From Nitratidesulfovibrio sp. (GTDB lineage Bacteria > Desulfobacterota > Desulfovibrionia > Desulfovibrionales > Desulfovibrionaceae), in NCBI RefSeq assembly GCF_040373385.1, contig NZ_JBDXXH010000004.1:363952-427951 (forward strand): a stretch of 64,000 nucleotides of DNA, read 5' to 3'. Below are positions 17,493 through 25,782 of the stretch, one piece after another (positions within the stretch are counted from its first letter, which is position 1; each line of letters begins with the position of its first letter). The position numbers and the translations under genes are program-made. Below the pieces are notes generated by a model. The model was given only the letters and a program-made list of their open reading frames with translations. It ran no database searches and was not told the DNA's origin.

Positions 17493-18686
17493 ATGGCCCT
17501 GCCCAAGACATGGCTGGTGGTGCGCCTGAGCGCGCTGGGCGACGTGGTGCTGACCACGGGGGTGCTGCTGTGGCTGCACCGCACCCGTGGCTGGCGCTTC
17601 GTGGTGCTGACGCGGCCACAGTGGGCTCCGGTATTCCGCAACCATCCCGCCGTTGACCGGGTGGCCTCGATGGACCCGCGCGATTTGCGCCCCGCCGCGT
17701 TGCCCGGCCTGGTGCGGAGCCTTGCGGCCACGCTGCCCGGCGCGGGCCTGCTGGACCTGCACGGCACCTTGCGCTCGCGACTGCTGGGGGCGCTGTGGCC
17801 CGGTACGGTGCGTCGCTACCCCAAGTTTTCGCTGGAACGGCGTCTGTTCCTGCGGTCCGGCGGACGGCTGTTCCGCGAGCGGTTGCGGGCCAGTAACGTG
17901 ACGCAGCGCTACACCTTGGCGATACAGGAAGCGCCACCGCCGCGTTCCGCGCTGCTGCCGCGCATCCTGCTGGACGACGCGGAGCGCGAGCGGGGCCTGG
18001 CCCTGTTGCGCGAAGCTGGGCTGTTGCCTGCGGGAACGCCGATTGGGACGCCGGACGGCGCGTCAGGTGGAGCATCGGGCGGCGTATCGGGAGGTGCCTC
18101 CGCGCCGCTCCGCCCGCTGGTGGCCCTGCATCCCTATTCCACGCATCCGGACAAGGCCTGGCTGCCCGATGCCTGGCGCGATCTGGCCGGGCATCTTTCC
18201 GCAGCCGGGTATGCGTGGTTTGTGGTGGGGCGATCCGGCGGAAAGGGAAATGCTGTTGCTGAAGCTGGGGACGACGAGGCCACGCCGCTTTCCGGATTTG
18301 TGGAGCAGACCCGCTTGGCTGGCGGGCTGGCTGCGGACTTTACCGACCGCACGGACCTGCGCGAAACCTGCGCGCTGCTGGCCGCCGCCGACGTGCTGGT
18401 GACCGGTGATTCCGGCCCCATGCACCTTGCCGCCGGGGTGGACACCCCGGTGGTGGCGCTGTTCGGCCCCACCACCCGCGAATGGGGCTTCTATCCGGAA
18501 GGCCCGCGCGACGTGGTGCTGGAAACCGGGGATGCCTGTCGCCCCTGTTCGCTGCACGGCAGCAGGCGTTGCGCCCATTCCGGGCGCTGCATGACGGGCA
18601 TCGCGCCCGATGCGGTGTTCGCGGCGGTGCGGCGGGTGACGGGGGAAGAGATGGCCGGAAAGGGCGCGGAAACCGAGACCCACTGA
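17493..18686 (+). CDS. Glycosyltransferase family 9 (heptosyltransferase-like)
   Basis: A 397-residue GT-B enzyme of the lipopolysaccharide heptosyltransferase family. It starts with WLVVRLSALGDVVLTTGVLLWL, the acceptor-side motif, and carries the nucleotide-sugar site VTGDSGPMHLAAGVDTPVVALFG near residue 310. It would transfer a heptose or similar sugar to lipid A-core at the inner membrane. Four C-terminal cysteines (CRPCSLHGSRRC, GRC) are usual in this subfamily. A low-complexity insertion encoded at about 18031-18100 (GTPIGTPDGASGGASGGVSG) is specific and made of short repeats. The start at 17493 has GGAG 5-6 nt upstream; the open frame extends further up without similarity. It fits functionally with gmhA (55836-56462), which makes the heptose precursor, although the genes are far apart. 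The exact acceptor is unknown. Confidence 0.88.
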   Translation: MALPKTWLVVRLSALGDVVLTTGVLLWLHRTRGWRFVVLTRPQWAPVFRNHPAVDRVASMDPRDLRPAALPGLVRSLAATLPGAGLLDLHGTLRSRLLGALWPGTVRRYPKFSLERRLFLRSGGRLFRERLRASNVTQRYTLAIQEAPPPRSALLPRILLDDAERERGLALLREAGLLPAGTPIGTPDGASGGASGGVSGGASAPLRPLVALHPYSTHPDKAWLPDAWRDLAGHLSAAGYAWFVVGRSGGKGNAVAEAGDDEATPLSGFVEQTRLAGGLAADFTDRTDLRETCALLAAADVLVTGDSGPMHLAAGVDTPVVALFGPTTREWGFYPEGPRDVVLETGDACRPCSLHGSRRCAHSGRCMTGIAPDAVFAAVRRVTGEEMAGKGAETETH

Positions 18687-18929
18687 GATGAACCCCGTGG
18701 CGGTCCTGTCGGTGATTCCTGACGGGGGCGGCGAGCGGGAATGGCGACGGCCCCTTGGTAGCGCCGGGCGTGGGGCGGTGATCGGGACGGCGCGCAAGGT
18801 CCGCAGATGGGGCAGGGCGGACCGTCGGCATGTGGCGGATGGATAGTTGGCGGGATGGCGTGCGGCGCTGCCCGCCTTTTTTCGTCAGCGCGTCACCGCG
18901 TCAGCAGGGCAGCGGTTTCCTTCCTTCCG

Positions 18930-19745
18930 TCAGCGTACCAGGCGGGACAGCAGTTCCCGCGCCTCGGTCAGCGAAGGATCGGCCTGCCACGCGCGGTTGG
19001 CGTATTCGTACGCCTTGTCGCGCTTGCGCCATTCCATGTACAGCTTGGCCAGGTTCAGCATGGTGCGCGGGTGCGAACCGAACTGGCGCAACGCGCGCAG
19101 GTACACGATTTCCGCCTTGGGGTATTCGCGCAGTTCCAGGTAGGCGGCCACCGCGCCGGAGTAAGCCGGGGCCTCTCCGGCAAAGCGTTCCAGCGCCGAT
19201 TCGAACAGTTCCGCCGCTTCGTAGAACAGCCGGGCCCGCAGGAAGCGCTGCCCGATGTCGGTAAGCACCCCCGGTTCGTGCCCCCACTCGTCGGCCACAC
19301 GGCGCAACAAGGCCCGCCCGCGCGGCAGGTCGCCCGCGTCCAACCGGGACTGGCCGTTGCCGGTCAGTTCCATCTTGCGCATCAGCACCTTCTGGGCCTG
19401 TTCGGCCGCACGGGCGCGTTCGTCCTCCAGCATGGCGTGCCGGATGGATTCCAGGCGCTCGGCCAGGGGCAGTTCGTCGCCGGGCGCGTAAGCCACGTAC
19501 GGGCCGGAAAGCACCTTGCGCTTTTCGAAGAACTTTTGAATGACGTGATTTCTATTGAGATCGTTGACGAATTCATGGATGTGCACTTCCGTTTCAAAGC
19601 GCGCCTGCCCGATGAGCAGGGTGCCTTCGTACGCGTGCAAGGCCTTTTCCATGGCCTCCAGGGCGCGTGTCAGGTAGCCGCGCGCCAGATAGGCGCGGGA
19701 CCGCGCGATGTTGTCGCGCACGGCCTTGGGGGCGGTCATTCGCAT
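18930..19745 (-). CDS. Tetratricopeptide-repeat protein, function unknown
   Basis: A 271-residue soluble protein built mainly of helical pairs; TPR-like units are visible at ~20-45, ~170-200 (LFYEAAELFESALERF) and ~205-255 (PKAEIVYLRALRQFG, DKAYEYANRAWQADPS). No signal peptide or catalytic motif is seen. It is the last gene of a minus-strand unit with nadD: the ATG at 19739 overlaps the nadD stop as ATGA, while the ATG at 19745 would add two residues. It probably scaffolds protein contacts; nothing in the sequence ties it to NAD synthesis other than position. The 243 bp after it, shared with the convergent glycosyltransferase, contain no clear terminator. Confidence 0.8.
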   Translation of the reverse strand: MRMTAPKAVRDNIARSRAYLARGYLTRALEAMEKALHAYEGTLLIGQARFETEVHIHEFVNDLNRNHVIQKFFEKRKVLSGPYVAYAPGDELPLAERLESIRHAMLEDERARAAEQAQKVLMRKMELTGNGQSRLDAGDLPRGRALLRRVADEWGHEPGVLTDIGQRFLRARLFYEAAELFESALERFAGEAPAYSGAVAAYLELREYPKAEIVYLRALRQFGSHPRTMLNLAKLYMEWRKRDKAYEYANRAWQADPSLTEARELLSRLVR

Positions 19746-20566
19746 GGGGTGTCCTTGTCGGAACAGTGAGGGCAGAAACAGTGCGATCCGGAGCCGTGCG
19801 GCGCGGGCGTGGCAAGGGTATCCGGGGCGGCGTGTGCCCAGCAGCGGCGCACTTCGTCAACGTGGGCGCGCAGCAGGGTGTCCACGTCGTCGGGCACCAG
19901 CAGGCGGATGTCCGCACCGCGCAGCCATTTGCCGCGCAGCAGTGATGCGCTGATGTCCAGCCGGGGCAGGGGCAGGAAGGTCAGGGTGGTATCGCCGTAG
20001 GGGCCGCCGGGCAACAGGTGGCGTTCCATGCCCGGCGTGTCTGCCTGATGCGGCGAATGGGGCGAATGGGGCGGATGGGCCTGACCCGGAGGACAGGCCG
20101 GCAACGCGGCGGCGTCGGGCCAGTGCGTGGCCAGGGCCGCGCGAAAGGCTTCCGGCCCGCTGCCCGCGCGGGGCACCACCACGAAGTCGGCGATGCGCGG
20201 CAACTCCACTCCCCGGTGCCAGTGGGGCAGCATCTCGAAATCCTCACCGCCCAGGATGAAGAACGGCGCGGCGCTTGGTTCGGCGGCGCGGTAGGCGTGC
20301 AGGGTGTCCCAGGTGTACGAGGGGCCGGTGCGTCCGGCTTCCAGCGCGTTCACGGCCAGTGCGGCAAAGGGCCGCACGGCGGCGCGCAGCAGGGACAGGC
20401 GCAGGCCGAAGGGCAAGAGGTCGTGTCCGTCCTTGTGGGGGGGCACGGCGCACGGCACAAGGTCGATACGGTCTGGCCGCAGCGCCTCGGCCACTTCGAT
20501 GGCCAGACGCAGATGCCCCGCATGCACCGGGTTGAAGCTGCCGCCAAGTATGCCGATGCGCCGCAT
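19736..20566 (-). CDS. nadD: Nicotinate-nucleotide adenylyltransferase
   Basis: A 276-residue NadD, which makes nicotinic acid adenine dinucleotide from NaMN and ATP in NAD synthesis. Motifs seen: GGSFNPVHAGHLRLA (nucleotidyltransferase HxGH) at the N-terminus, the FILGGEDFEMLPHWHRG region, and DISASLLR (ISSTxxR variant) toward the end. It is longer than the usual ~200-220 residues because of an insertion containing 9-bp repeats (20052-20078, HSPHSPH) and a tail with HCFCPHC and a final Cys that looks able to hold a metal. The ATG at 20566 is preceded by AAAGG. The gene lies between proA and the TPR gene, all on the minus strand, a common proA-nadD pairing. Confidence 0.92.
   Translation of the reverse strand: MRRIGILGGSFNPVHAGHLRLAIEVAEALRPDRIDLVPCAVPPHKDGHDLLPFGLRLSLLRAAVRPFAALAVNALEAGRTGPSYTWDTLHAYRAAEPSAAPFFILGGEDFEMLPHWHRGVELPRIADFVVVPRAGSGPEAFRAALATHWPDAAALPACPPGQAHPPHSPHSPHQADTPGMERHLLPGGPYGDTTLTFLPLPRLDISASLLRGKWLRGADIRLLVPDDVDTLLRAHVDEVRRCWAHAAPDTLATPAPHGSGSHCFCPHCSDKDTPCE
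20052..20078 (-). repeat. Three 9-bp tandem repeats in nadD
   Basis: On the plus strand GGCGAATGG, GGCGAATGG and GGCGGATGG lie head to tail. They encode the HSPHSPH segment of the NadD insertion. Confidence 0.85.
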
Positions 20567-20705
20567 GAACCTTTCGCCGTCCCCTTGGTTTCCTCTGGTC
20601 CCGTGATGCATCCGTGGCGGACCGTGCAGCAGGCACGTACGGTCCACGGGGCGTTACCGGCGCGGCGGACCCCGTCGGGGCGCCGCGCTGGTCAGGTTTT
20701 CCGCT

Positions 20706-20732
20706 ATTCCCGCTGTTCCCGCTACTCCCGTA
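20706..20732. repeat. Three 9-bp repeats across the proA stop codon
   Basis: ATTCCCGCT, GTTCCCGCT and ACTCCCGTA follow one another with a 9-bp period and straddle the proA stop codon (20722-20724). Confidence 0.6.
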
Positions 20733-22035
20733 TCTGGCCCGCGCCGAACACCACGAACTTGGTGGTGGTCAGTTCCTGCACGCCCATGGGGCCGTAGGAA
20801 TGCAGCTTGGACGTGCTGATGCCGATCTCGGCGCCAAGGCCAAGCTGCCCGCCGTCGTTGAAGCGGGTGGAGGCGTTCACCGCCACCATGGATGCGTCGG
20901 CCTCGCGCAGGAAGCGCATGGCCCGGGCGTGGTCGCGGGTGCAGATGATTTCGGTGTGGTTGGACCCGTGCGCGGCGATGTGGGCCAGCGCCTCGTCCAT
21001 GTCGTCCACCACGCGCACGGCCAGGATCAGGTCGTGGAATTCCATGCCGTAGTCATCCGGCGTGGCGGCGGAGGCTGCATCGCCCAGCAGCGGCAGCGAG
21101 GCCGGGCACGCGCGAAAGGTCACCCCGGCAGGGGCCAGCCGGGCGGCCACGGCGGGCAGCAGGGCGGCGGCTTCGTCCCTGTGCACCAGCAGGCATTCCA
21201 GCGCGTTGCACACGCCGGGGCGCTGCACCTTGCCGTTGAAGACGATCTCCACGGCCTGTTGCAGGTCCGCGCCCGCGTCCACGTAGGCGTGGCACACGCC
21301 CTTGTAGTGCTTCAGCACGGGCATGGTGGCCTGCTGCACCACGGCGCGGATCAGCGTTTCGCCCCCGCGCGGAATGATCACGTCGATGTACTGTTCCAGC
21401 GCGCACAGGGCGCCCACGGCGGCCCGGTCGGTGCGCGAGACCACCTGTACCGCGTCGCCGGGCAGGCCCGAGGCGGCCATGGCCTCTGCGATGAGCCCGG
21501 CAAGGGCCAGGTTGGAGTGGATGGCCTCCGACCCGCCGCGCAGGATCACCGCGTTGCCCGCCTTCAGGCACAGGATGGCGGAATCGATGGTCACGTTGGG
21601 GCGCGATTCGTAGATGATGGCGATGACGCCGAGGGGGATGCGCATGCGCCCCACCAGCAGGCCGTTGGGCCGCTGCCACTGGGTTTCCACCGCGCCCACC
21701 GGGTCGGGCAGGCCCGCCACGTGGCGGCAGGCGGCGGCCATTTCGGCCATGATGCGCGGGGTAAGGCGCAGGCGGTCCATGCGCGGGGCGTCCATGCCCG
21801 CCGCCTCGGCGGCGGCAAGGTCGCGCGCGTTGGCGGCAAGGATGTCGGCCTCGCGCGATTCCAGCAGCCCGGCCAGTCGCAGCAGGGCGTCGATCTTGGT
21901 GGCGGGGGGCGCGGCGGCAAGTTTGCGGGCGGCTGCCTTGGCGCGCTTGCCCATGGATTCGACCAATTGGACGATGTCGCCCGTGGCGATGTCCTGTGTC
22001 GTGCCGGGGGCGGAAGAAATGTTCTGCGTGCTCAT
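20722..22035 (-). CDS. proA: Glutamate-5-semialdehyde dehydrogenase (gamma-glutamyl phosphate reductase)
   Basis: A 437-residue ProA that reduces gamma-glutamyl phosphate to glutamate-5-semialdehyde with NADPH in proline synthesis. The catalytic cysteine lies in RPGVCNALECLLVH, and the family motifs IPLGVIAIIYESRPNVT, KAGNAVILRGG, DVIIPRGGE and the C-terminal GLGAEIGISTSKLHSYGPMG are all present. The ATG at 22035 follows GGAG at 5 nt; the open frame runs much further upstream through a 9-bp-repeat tract and is not coding. It heads the unit proA-nadD-TPR. proB is not in the window. Confidence 0.96.
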   Translation of the reverse strand: MSTQNISSAPGTTQDIATGDIVQLVESMGKRAKAAARKLAAAPPATKIDALLRLAGLLESREADILAANARDLAAAEAAGMDAPRMDRLRLTPRIMAEMAAACRHVAGLPDPVGAVETQWQRPNGLLVGRMRIPLGVIAIIYESRPNVTIDSAILCLKAGNAVILRGGSEAIHSNLALAGLIAEAMAASGLPGDAVQVVSRTDRAAVGALCALEQYIDVIIPRGGETLIRAVVQQATMPVLKHYKGVCHAYVDAGADLQQAVEIVFNGKVQRPGVCNALECLLVHRDEAAALLPAVAARLAPAGVTFRACPASLPLLGDAASAATPDDYGMEFHDLILAVRVVDDMDEALAHIAAHGSNHTEIICTRDHARAMRFLREADASMVAVNASTRFNDGGQLGLGAEIGISTSKLHSYGPMGVQELTTTKFVVFGAGQIRE

Positions 22036-22316
22036 GGCGGCTCCGGCGCTCTGGCGTTCCGTGTGGTGGCGGAACGGCGTGTGAAGGTTGCGAAACATTG
22101 CTATAGCCGCAGCCCCCCGGCAACGCAACAGTATGCCCCTCCTCCCGCAGACGTAAGGCGGCTCGGTGGGATCGGGAGGGATGGCACGGGGCAGCCCCGA
22201 CGGTCGGGCGCGGTACCCGGCGCATCGCGCAAGGCGGCTTGCATGATTCCGACGCGCCGTGCCACGGGCGGACGCGCAATGGCCATACGGGTGCGCGTTG
22301 GGCAGGTCAGGCGCCC

Positions 22317-22415
22317 GTCCGGCCAGTCCAGCCCGCCCGGCCCGTTCGGCCAGTCCTGCCAATCCGGCCCGTCTGATTTGACCAGCCCGCCCGGCCCGTC
22401 TGATTCGTCCTGTTA
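22317..22415. repeat. Degenerate 9-bp minisatellite, eleven units
   Basis: Eleven head-to-tail 9-mers, e.g. GTCCGGCCA, GTCCAGCCC, GCCCGGCCC, GTTCGGCCA, with GCCCGGCCC followed or preceded by GTCTGATTT/GTCTGATTC occurring twice. The period is strictly 9 bp through the tract. It is intergenic between proA and the TPR membrane protein gene. Confidence 0.8.
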
Positions 22416-22506
22416 TCCGTCCTGTCCCGCGGGCCTGCAAAAGTGCCTTGTCAAAACCCGCAAGCCCATACGGGCCGCGAGAAACCGGCCTCCGCCCGGA
22501 ATCCTT

Positions 22507-22535
22507 TTGACATTTCTGTAATGGGAACGTAGAAG
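22507..22535 (+). promoter_or_regulatory. Sigma70-type promoter for the TPR-iorAB-activator unit
   Basis: A perfect TTGACA (22507-22512), a 17-bp spacer and TAGAAG (22530-22535, 4 of 6). It lies about 64 bp before the ATG at 22599 and has the best -35 of the window. Confidence 0.6.
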
Positions 22536-22598
22536 TATCGGGCTTTACGATTTCCAGCCATAAAGCGGCCCCGCGCCGCATTCCAAGGAGCAATTCGC

Positions 22599-23294
22599 AT
22601 GTCGGAGAACACAATCCGCAAAGGCCTGCCGCGCGCCCAGCAGCAACCCGAAATTCCCCAGCCGCTGCAAGGCGAGGTGTCTGGCGAGGCCGCGCCGCTG
22701 CTGCGCTTCGTGCTGGACAACGCCCGTACCATCGCCGCCGGGCTCGGCGTGCTGGTGCTGGCCGCTGGCGCTGGCGCGGGCTACCGCTGGTGGGACGCCG
22801 AAAAGACGCGCGAGGCGCAGACCGAGTTGGGCATGCTCACCGTGGCCAAGACCGGCGCGGATCGCGTGCAGGCCCTGGAGGCGTTCCTGGCCAAGGCGCC
22901 GTCGGGCGTGCGCAACGCCGTGCTGCTGGACCTTGCCGCAGCCGCCATGGAACTGAAGGACTACGACAAGGCCGCCTCGGCCTGGGAACGTCTGGCCGCC
23001 GCCGAAGGCGCCACCGGCGTGGTGGCCCGCATCGGCCGTGCGCAGGCCCTGTCGCAGGCGGGCAAGGACGCCGAGGCCCTGGCCGTGCTGGAAGGGCTGG
23101 AAAATTCGGTGAGCGAGATTTCGCGCAATGCCGTGCGCGGCCAGTTGGCCGTCGTGGCGGAGCGTGCGGGCAAGCTGGACCGTGCCGTGGCTGCTTATGA
23201 ACAGCTGATGGCCTCCGAGTCCGCTGGCAACAAGGACTATTTCAAGAGCCGCGCCGCAACGCTGAAGGCCCGCATGCAGAAGGGGGGCGCGTAA
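22599..23294 (+). CDS. Membrane-anchored tetratricopeptide-repeat protein
   Basis: A 231-residue protein with one N-terminal transmembrane helix (~43-62, IAAGLGVLVLAAGAGAGY) and a TPR-like helical region facing the periplasm (AAAMELKDYDKAASAWERLAA, GRAQALSQAGKDAEALAVLEGL, ERAGKLDRAVAAYEQLM). The architecture resembles YfgM-type proteins, which assist periplasmic protein folding, but the similarity is only architectural. The start follows AAGGAG at a good distance. The stop is 4 nt before iorA, so it is the first gene of the ior transcript; whether it helps the oxidoreductase or was merely co-opted cannot be read from the sequence. Confidence 0.82.
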   Translation: MSENTIRKGLPRAQQQPEIPQPLQGEVSGEAAPLLRFVLDNARTIAAGLGVLVLAAGAGAGYRWWDAEKTREAQTELGMLTVAKTGADRVQALEAFLAKAPSGVRNAVLLDLAAAAMELKDYDKAASAWERLAAAEGATGVVARIGRAQALSQAGKDAEALAVLEGLENSVSEISRNAVRGQLAVVAERAGKLDRAVAAYEQLMASESAGNKDYFKSRAATLKARMQKGGA

Positions 23295-23298
23295 GCCC

Positions 23299-25176
23299 AT
23301 GAGCGAACCCACTGCGACTCCGGGCACCCGCCCGGTGAACCCCCTGCTGGCCGACGAACCGGGCGCACGGCGCCTGCTGCTGGGCAACGAGGCCATCGTG
23401 CGCGGCGCGCTGGAGGCGGGCGTCAACCTGGTGGCCTGCTACCCCGGCACCCCGTCGTCCGAAGTGCCCGACACCTTCCGCCGCATTGGCGGCGGTGGCC
23501 GCTACCGCCTGGAATATTCGGTGAACGAGAAGGTGGCCATGGAAGTGGGGGCGGGTGCCGCCCTGGCCGGGGCCATGACCCTGGTGACCATGAAGCACGT
23601 GGGCGTCAACGTGGCCGCCGACCCGCTGCTGACCATGACCTATACGGGCCTGCCCGGCGGCCTGGTGCTGCTTTCCGCCGACGACCCCGGCTGCCACGCC
23701 AGTCAGAACGAGCAGGACAACCGCACTTACGCTCGTTTCGCGGGCATGCCGTGCTTCGAGCCCGCCACCGCGCAGGAAGCCAAGGACATGACGCGCGACG
23801 CGCTGTTGCTGGCGCGCGAGCTTGAACAGCCCGTGCTGTTGCGCACCACCACCCGCGTCAACCACCTGCGCGGCGCCGTGGAATTCGGCCCGCTGGGTCA
23901 GCCCGCGCCCATCGTGCCCTTCGAGCGTAATCCCCGGCGTTTCGTGCCCGTGCCCGCCGTGGCCCGTGTGCGTCACGCCGAACTGGTCAAGCACCTGGGC
24001 ATGGCGCGGGAGAAGGCCGAGCATTCCCCGTGGAACACCGTGCGCGGCGAAGGGTGCTTCGGCGTCATCGCCAGCGGCATCAGCCGCGCCTACCTGTCCG
24101 ACGCCCTGCACGAGACGGGCTGGACCGACCGGGTGAAGGTGCTGGACCTGGGCATGACCTGGCCCCTGCCGGAAGATCTGCTGACCGACTTCCTGTCCCA
24201 GTGCGATGCCGTGCTGGTGCTGGAAGAACTGGAACCCCTGCTGGAAAACGACGTGCGCGCGCTGGTGCAGCGCAACAACCTGCCCGTTGCCGTCAGCGGC
24301 AAGGGCGGCGCGCTGACCATCTACGGCGAATATTCCACCCAGACCGTCACTCAGGCCCTGGCTGACCTGCTGGGCGAAACCGCCCGGCTGCCGATTGCCT
24401 GCGACCCGGAAACGGCCCTGCCCGTGCGCCCGCCCAACCTGTGCCCCGGCTGTTCGCACCGCGCGCTGTACTATGCCGTGCGCAAGGTGTTCGGCGACGA
24501 TGCCGTCTACTCCAGCGACATCGGCTGCTACACGCTGGGGCTGCTGCCGCCCTTGCGCATGGCCGACTTCCTGTTCTGCATGGGCTCGTCGGTGTCTGCG
24601 GGGTCCGGCTTCGCCACCGCGTCGGGCAAGCCCACGCTGGCCTTCATCGGCGATTCCACCTTCTTCCATTCCGGCATCACCGGGCTGGTCAACGCGGTGT
24701 TCAACAAGCACGACCTGATCGTGGTGGTGCTGGACAACGGCACCACGGCCATGACCGGTCACCAGCCCAACCCCGGCGTGATCCAGGATGTGCTGGGCAA
24801 CGCCTGCGTGCACCTGGACATCGAGGCCGTGGTGCGCGGCTGCGGCGTGGCCGACGTGGCCAGGGTGCGGCCCTTCAACGTCAAGTCCACCATGAAGGCC
24901 CTGACGGAAATGAAGGAACGCTCCGGCGTGCGCGTGATCATCGCCGAGGAACCGTGCGTGCTCTACGCCCGGCGCACCCTGAAGAAGCCGCGCAATCAGG
25001 TGGCCTACGTCGCCGAGCAGGGGCCATCCGTGGCCGACTGTCTGGAACACCTGGCCTGCCCCGCCTTCTTCCGCGACGACACCGGCATTCACGTGGACGA
25101 GAACCTTTGCGGCGGCTGCATGGTCTGTCTACAGGTTGCGGATACCATCAAGGCCCGCAAGAGGAGCGACGCATGA
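23299..25176 (+). CDS. iorA: Indolepyruvate:ferredoxin oxidoreductase, alpha subunit
   Basis: A 625-residue thiamine-diphosphate enzyme that oxidatively decarboxylates aryl-pyruvates from aromatic amino acids to aryl-acetyl-CoA, reducing ferredoxin. The N-terminal pyrimidine-binding domain begins GNEAIVRGALEAGVNLVACYPGTPSSEV. The thiamine-diphosphate domain includes CPGCSHRALYYAV and the metal/diphosphate motif GDSTFFHSGITGLVN...NGTTAMTG (~450-490). The C-terminus has CGGCMVC plus an upstream cysteine (LACPAFF), enough for one [4Fe-4S] cluster, whereas many IorA proteins carry two. The stop overlaps the iorB start by 4 bp. Cytoplasmic. Confidence 0.94.
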   Translation: MSEPTATPGTRPVNPLLADEPGARRLLLGNEAIVRGALEAGVNLVACYPGTPSSEVPDTFRRIGGGGRYRLEYSVNEKVAMEVGAGAALAGAMTLVTMKHVGVNVAADPLLTMTYTGLPGGLVLLSADDPGCHASQNEQDNRTYARFAGMPCFEPATAQEAKDMTRDALLLARELEQPVLLRTTTRVNHLRGAVEFGPLGQPAPIVPFERNPRRFVPVPAVARVRHAELVKHLGMAREKAEHSPWNTVRGEGCFGVIASGISRAYLSDALHETGWTDRVKVLDLGMTWPLPEDLLTDFLSQCDAVLVLEELEPLLENDVRALVQRNNLPVAVSGKGGALTIYGEYSTQTVTQALADLLGETARLPIACDPETALPVRPPNLCPGCSHRALYYAVRKVFGDDAVYSSDIGCYTLGLLPPLRMADFLFCMGSSVSAGSGFATASGKPTLAFIGDSTFFHSGITGLVNAVFNKHDLIVVVLDNGTTAMTGHQPNPGVIQDVLGNACVHLDIEAVVRGCGVADVARVRPFNVKSTMKALTEMKERSGVRVIIAEEPCVLYARRTLKKPRNQVAYVAEQGPSVADCLEHLACPAFFRDDTGIHVDENLCGGCMVCLQVADTIKARKRSDA

Positions 25177-25778
25177 GCACCCCCGCACGCATCCGCATCT
25201 ATCTTACCGGCGTGGGCGGGCAGGGCACCCTGACCGCCACCACGTTGCTGGCCCGCACCGCCCTGGACCAGGGGCTGGAAGTTACCTCCGGCGAAATCCA
25301 CGGCATGGCCCAGCGCGGCGGGGTGGTGGAATCCACCATCCTGCTCGGCGGCTGGATGAGCCCCAAGATCGGCCATGGCGAGGCGGACCTGATCCTTGGC
25401 TTCGAACCGCTGGAAACCCTGCGCGGCATGACCCACCTGGCCGCCGGGGGCAGCGTGTTGTCCAACACCGAGCCGCTGCCGCCGGTGGGCGTTTCCACCG
25501 GGCGCGAAGCCTACCCCGAGATGGAGCGCATCCGCGCCAAGGTGGAAGGCTGCGCCGCGAAATCGTGGTTTCTGCCGTGCCGCACCCTGGGCCTTCAGGC
25601 CGGGTCGGTGCAGGCGGGCAACAGCGTGCTGCTGGGCGCGGCCTGCGCCAGCGGGCTTCTGCCCTTTGGCCCGGACGCGCTGGAAGCCGCCATCCGCACC
25701 CATCTTGCCCCCAAACTCATGGACATGAACCTGAGGGCGGTCGAACTGGGCGTTCGGGCCGTAGCCTCCGCGAGCTGA
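25173..25778 (+). CDS. iorB: Indolepyruvate:ferredoxin oxidoreductase, beta subunit
   Basis: A 201-residue IorB of the 2-oxoacid:acceptor oxidoreductase gamma-type fold. It begins RIYLTGVGGQGTLTATTLLARTAL, the glycine-rich family signature, and contains EIHGMAQRGGVVESTI. It forms the heteromer with IorA that binds CoA and completes the active site. The ATG overlaps the iorA stop (ATGA), so expression is coupled. A sigma54 activator gene starts 4 nt after the stop. Confidence 0.94.
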   Translation: MSTPARIRIYLTGVGGQGTLTATTLLARTALDQGLEVTSGEIHGMAQRGGVVESTILLGGWMSPKIGHGEADLILGFEPLETLRGMTHLAAGGSVLSNTEPLPPVGVSTGREAYPEMERIRAKVEGCAAKSWFLPCRTLGLQAGSVQAGNSVLLGAACASGLLPFGPDALEAAIRTHLAPKLMDMNLRAVELGVRAVASAS

Positions 25779-25782
25779 CCGC

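Larger units (their letters stand above)
22036..22598. other. 563-bp divergent space containing a 9-bp minisatellite
   Basis: No gene is seen. The space holds an eleven-unit 9-bp tandem repeat (listed separately) and a strong promoter for the plus-strand TPR gene. Nothing else is recognised. Confidence 0.5.

Noticed and set aside
22317..22415. CRISPR-like array
   Set aside because: The units are 9 bp with no spacers; a CRISPR array needs 21-40-bp repeats separated by unique spacers, and no cas genes are present.
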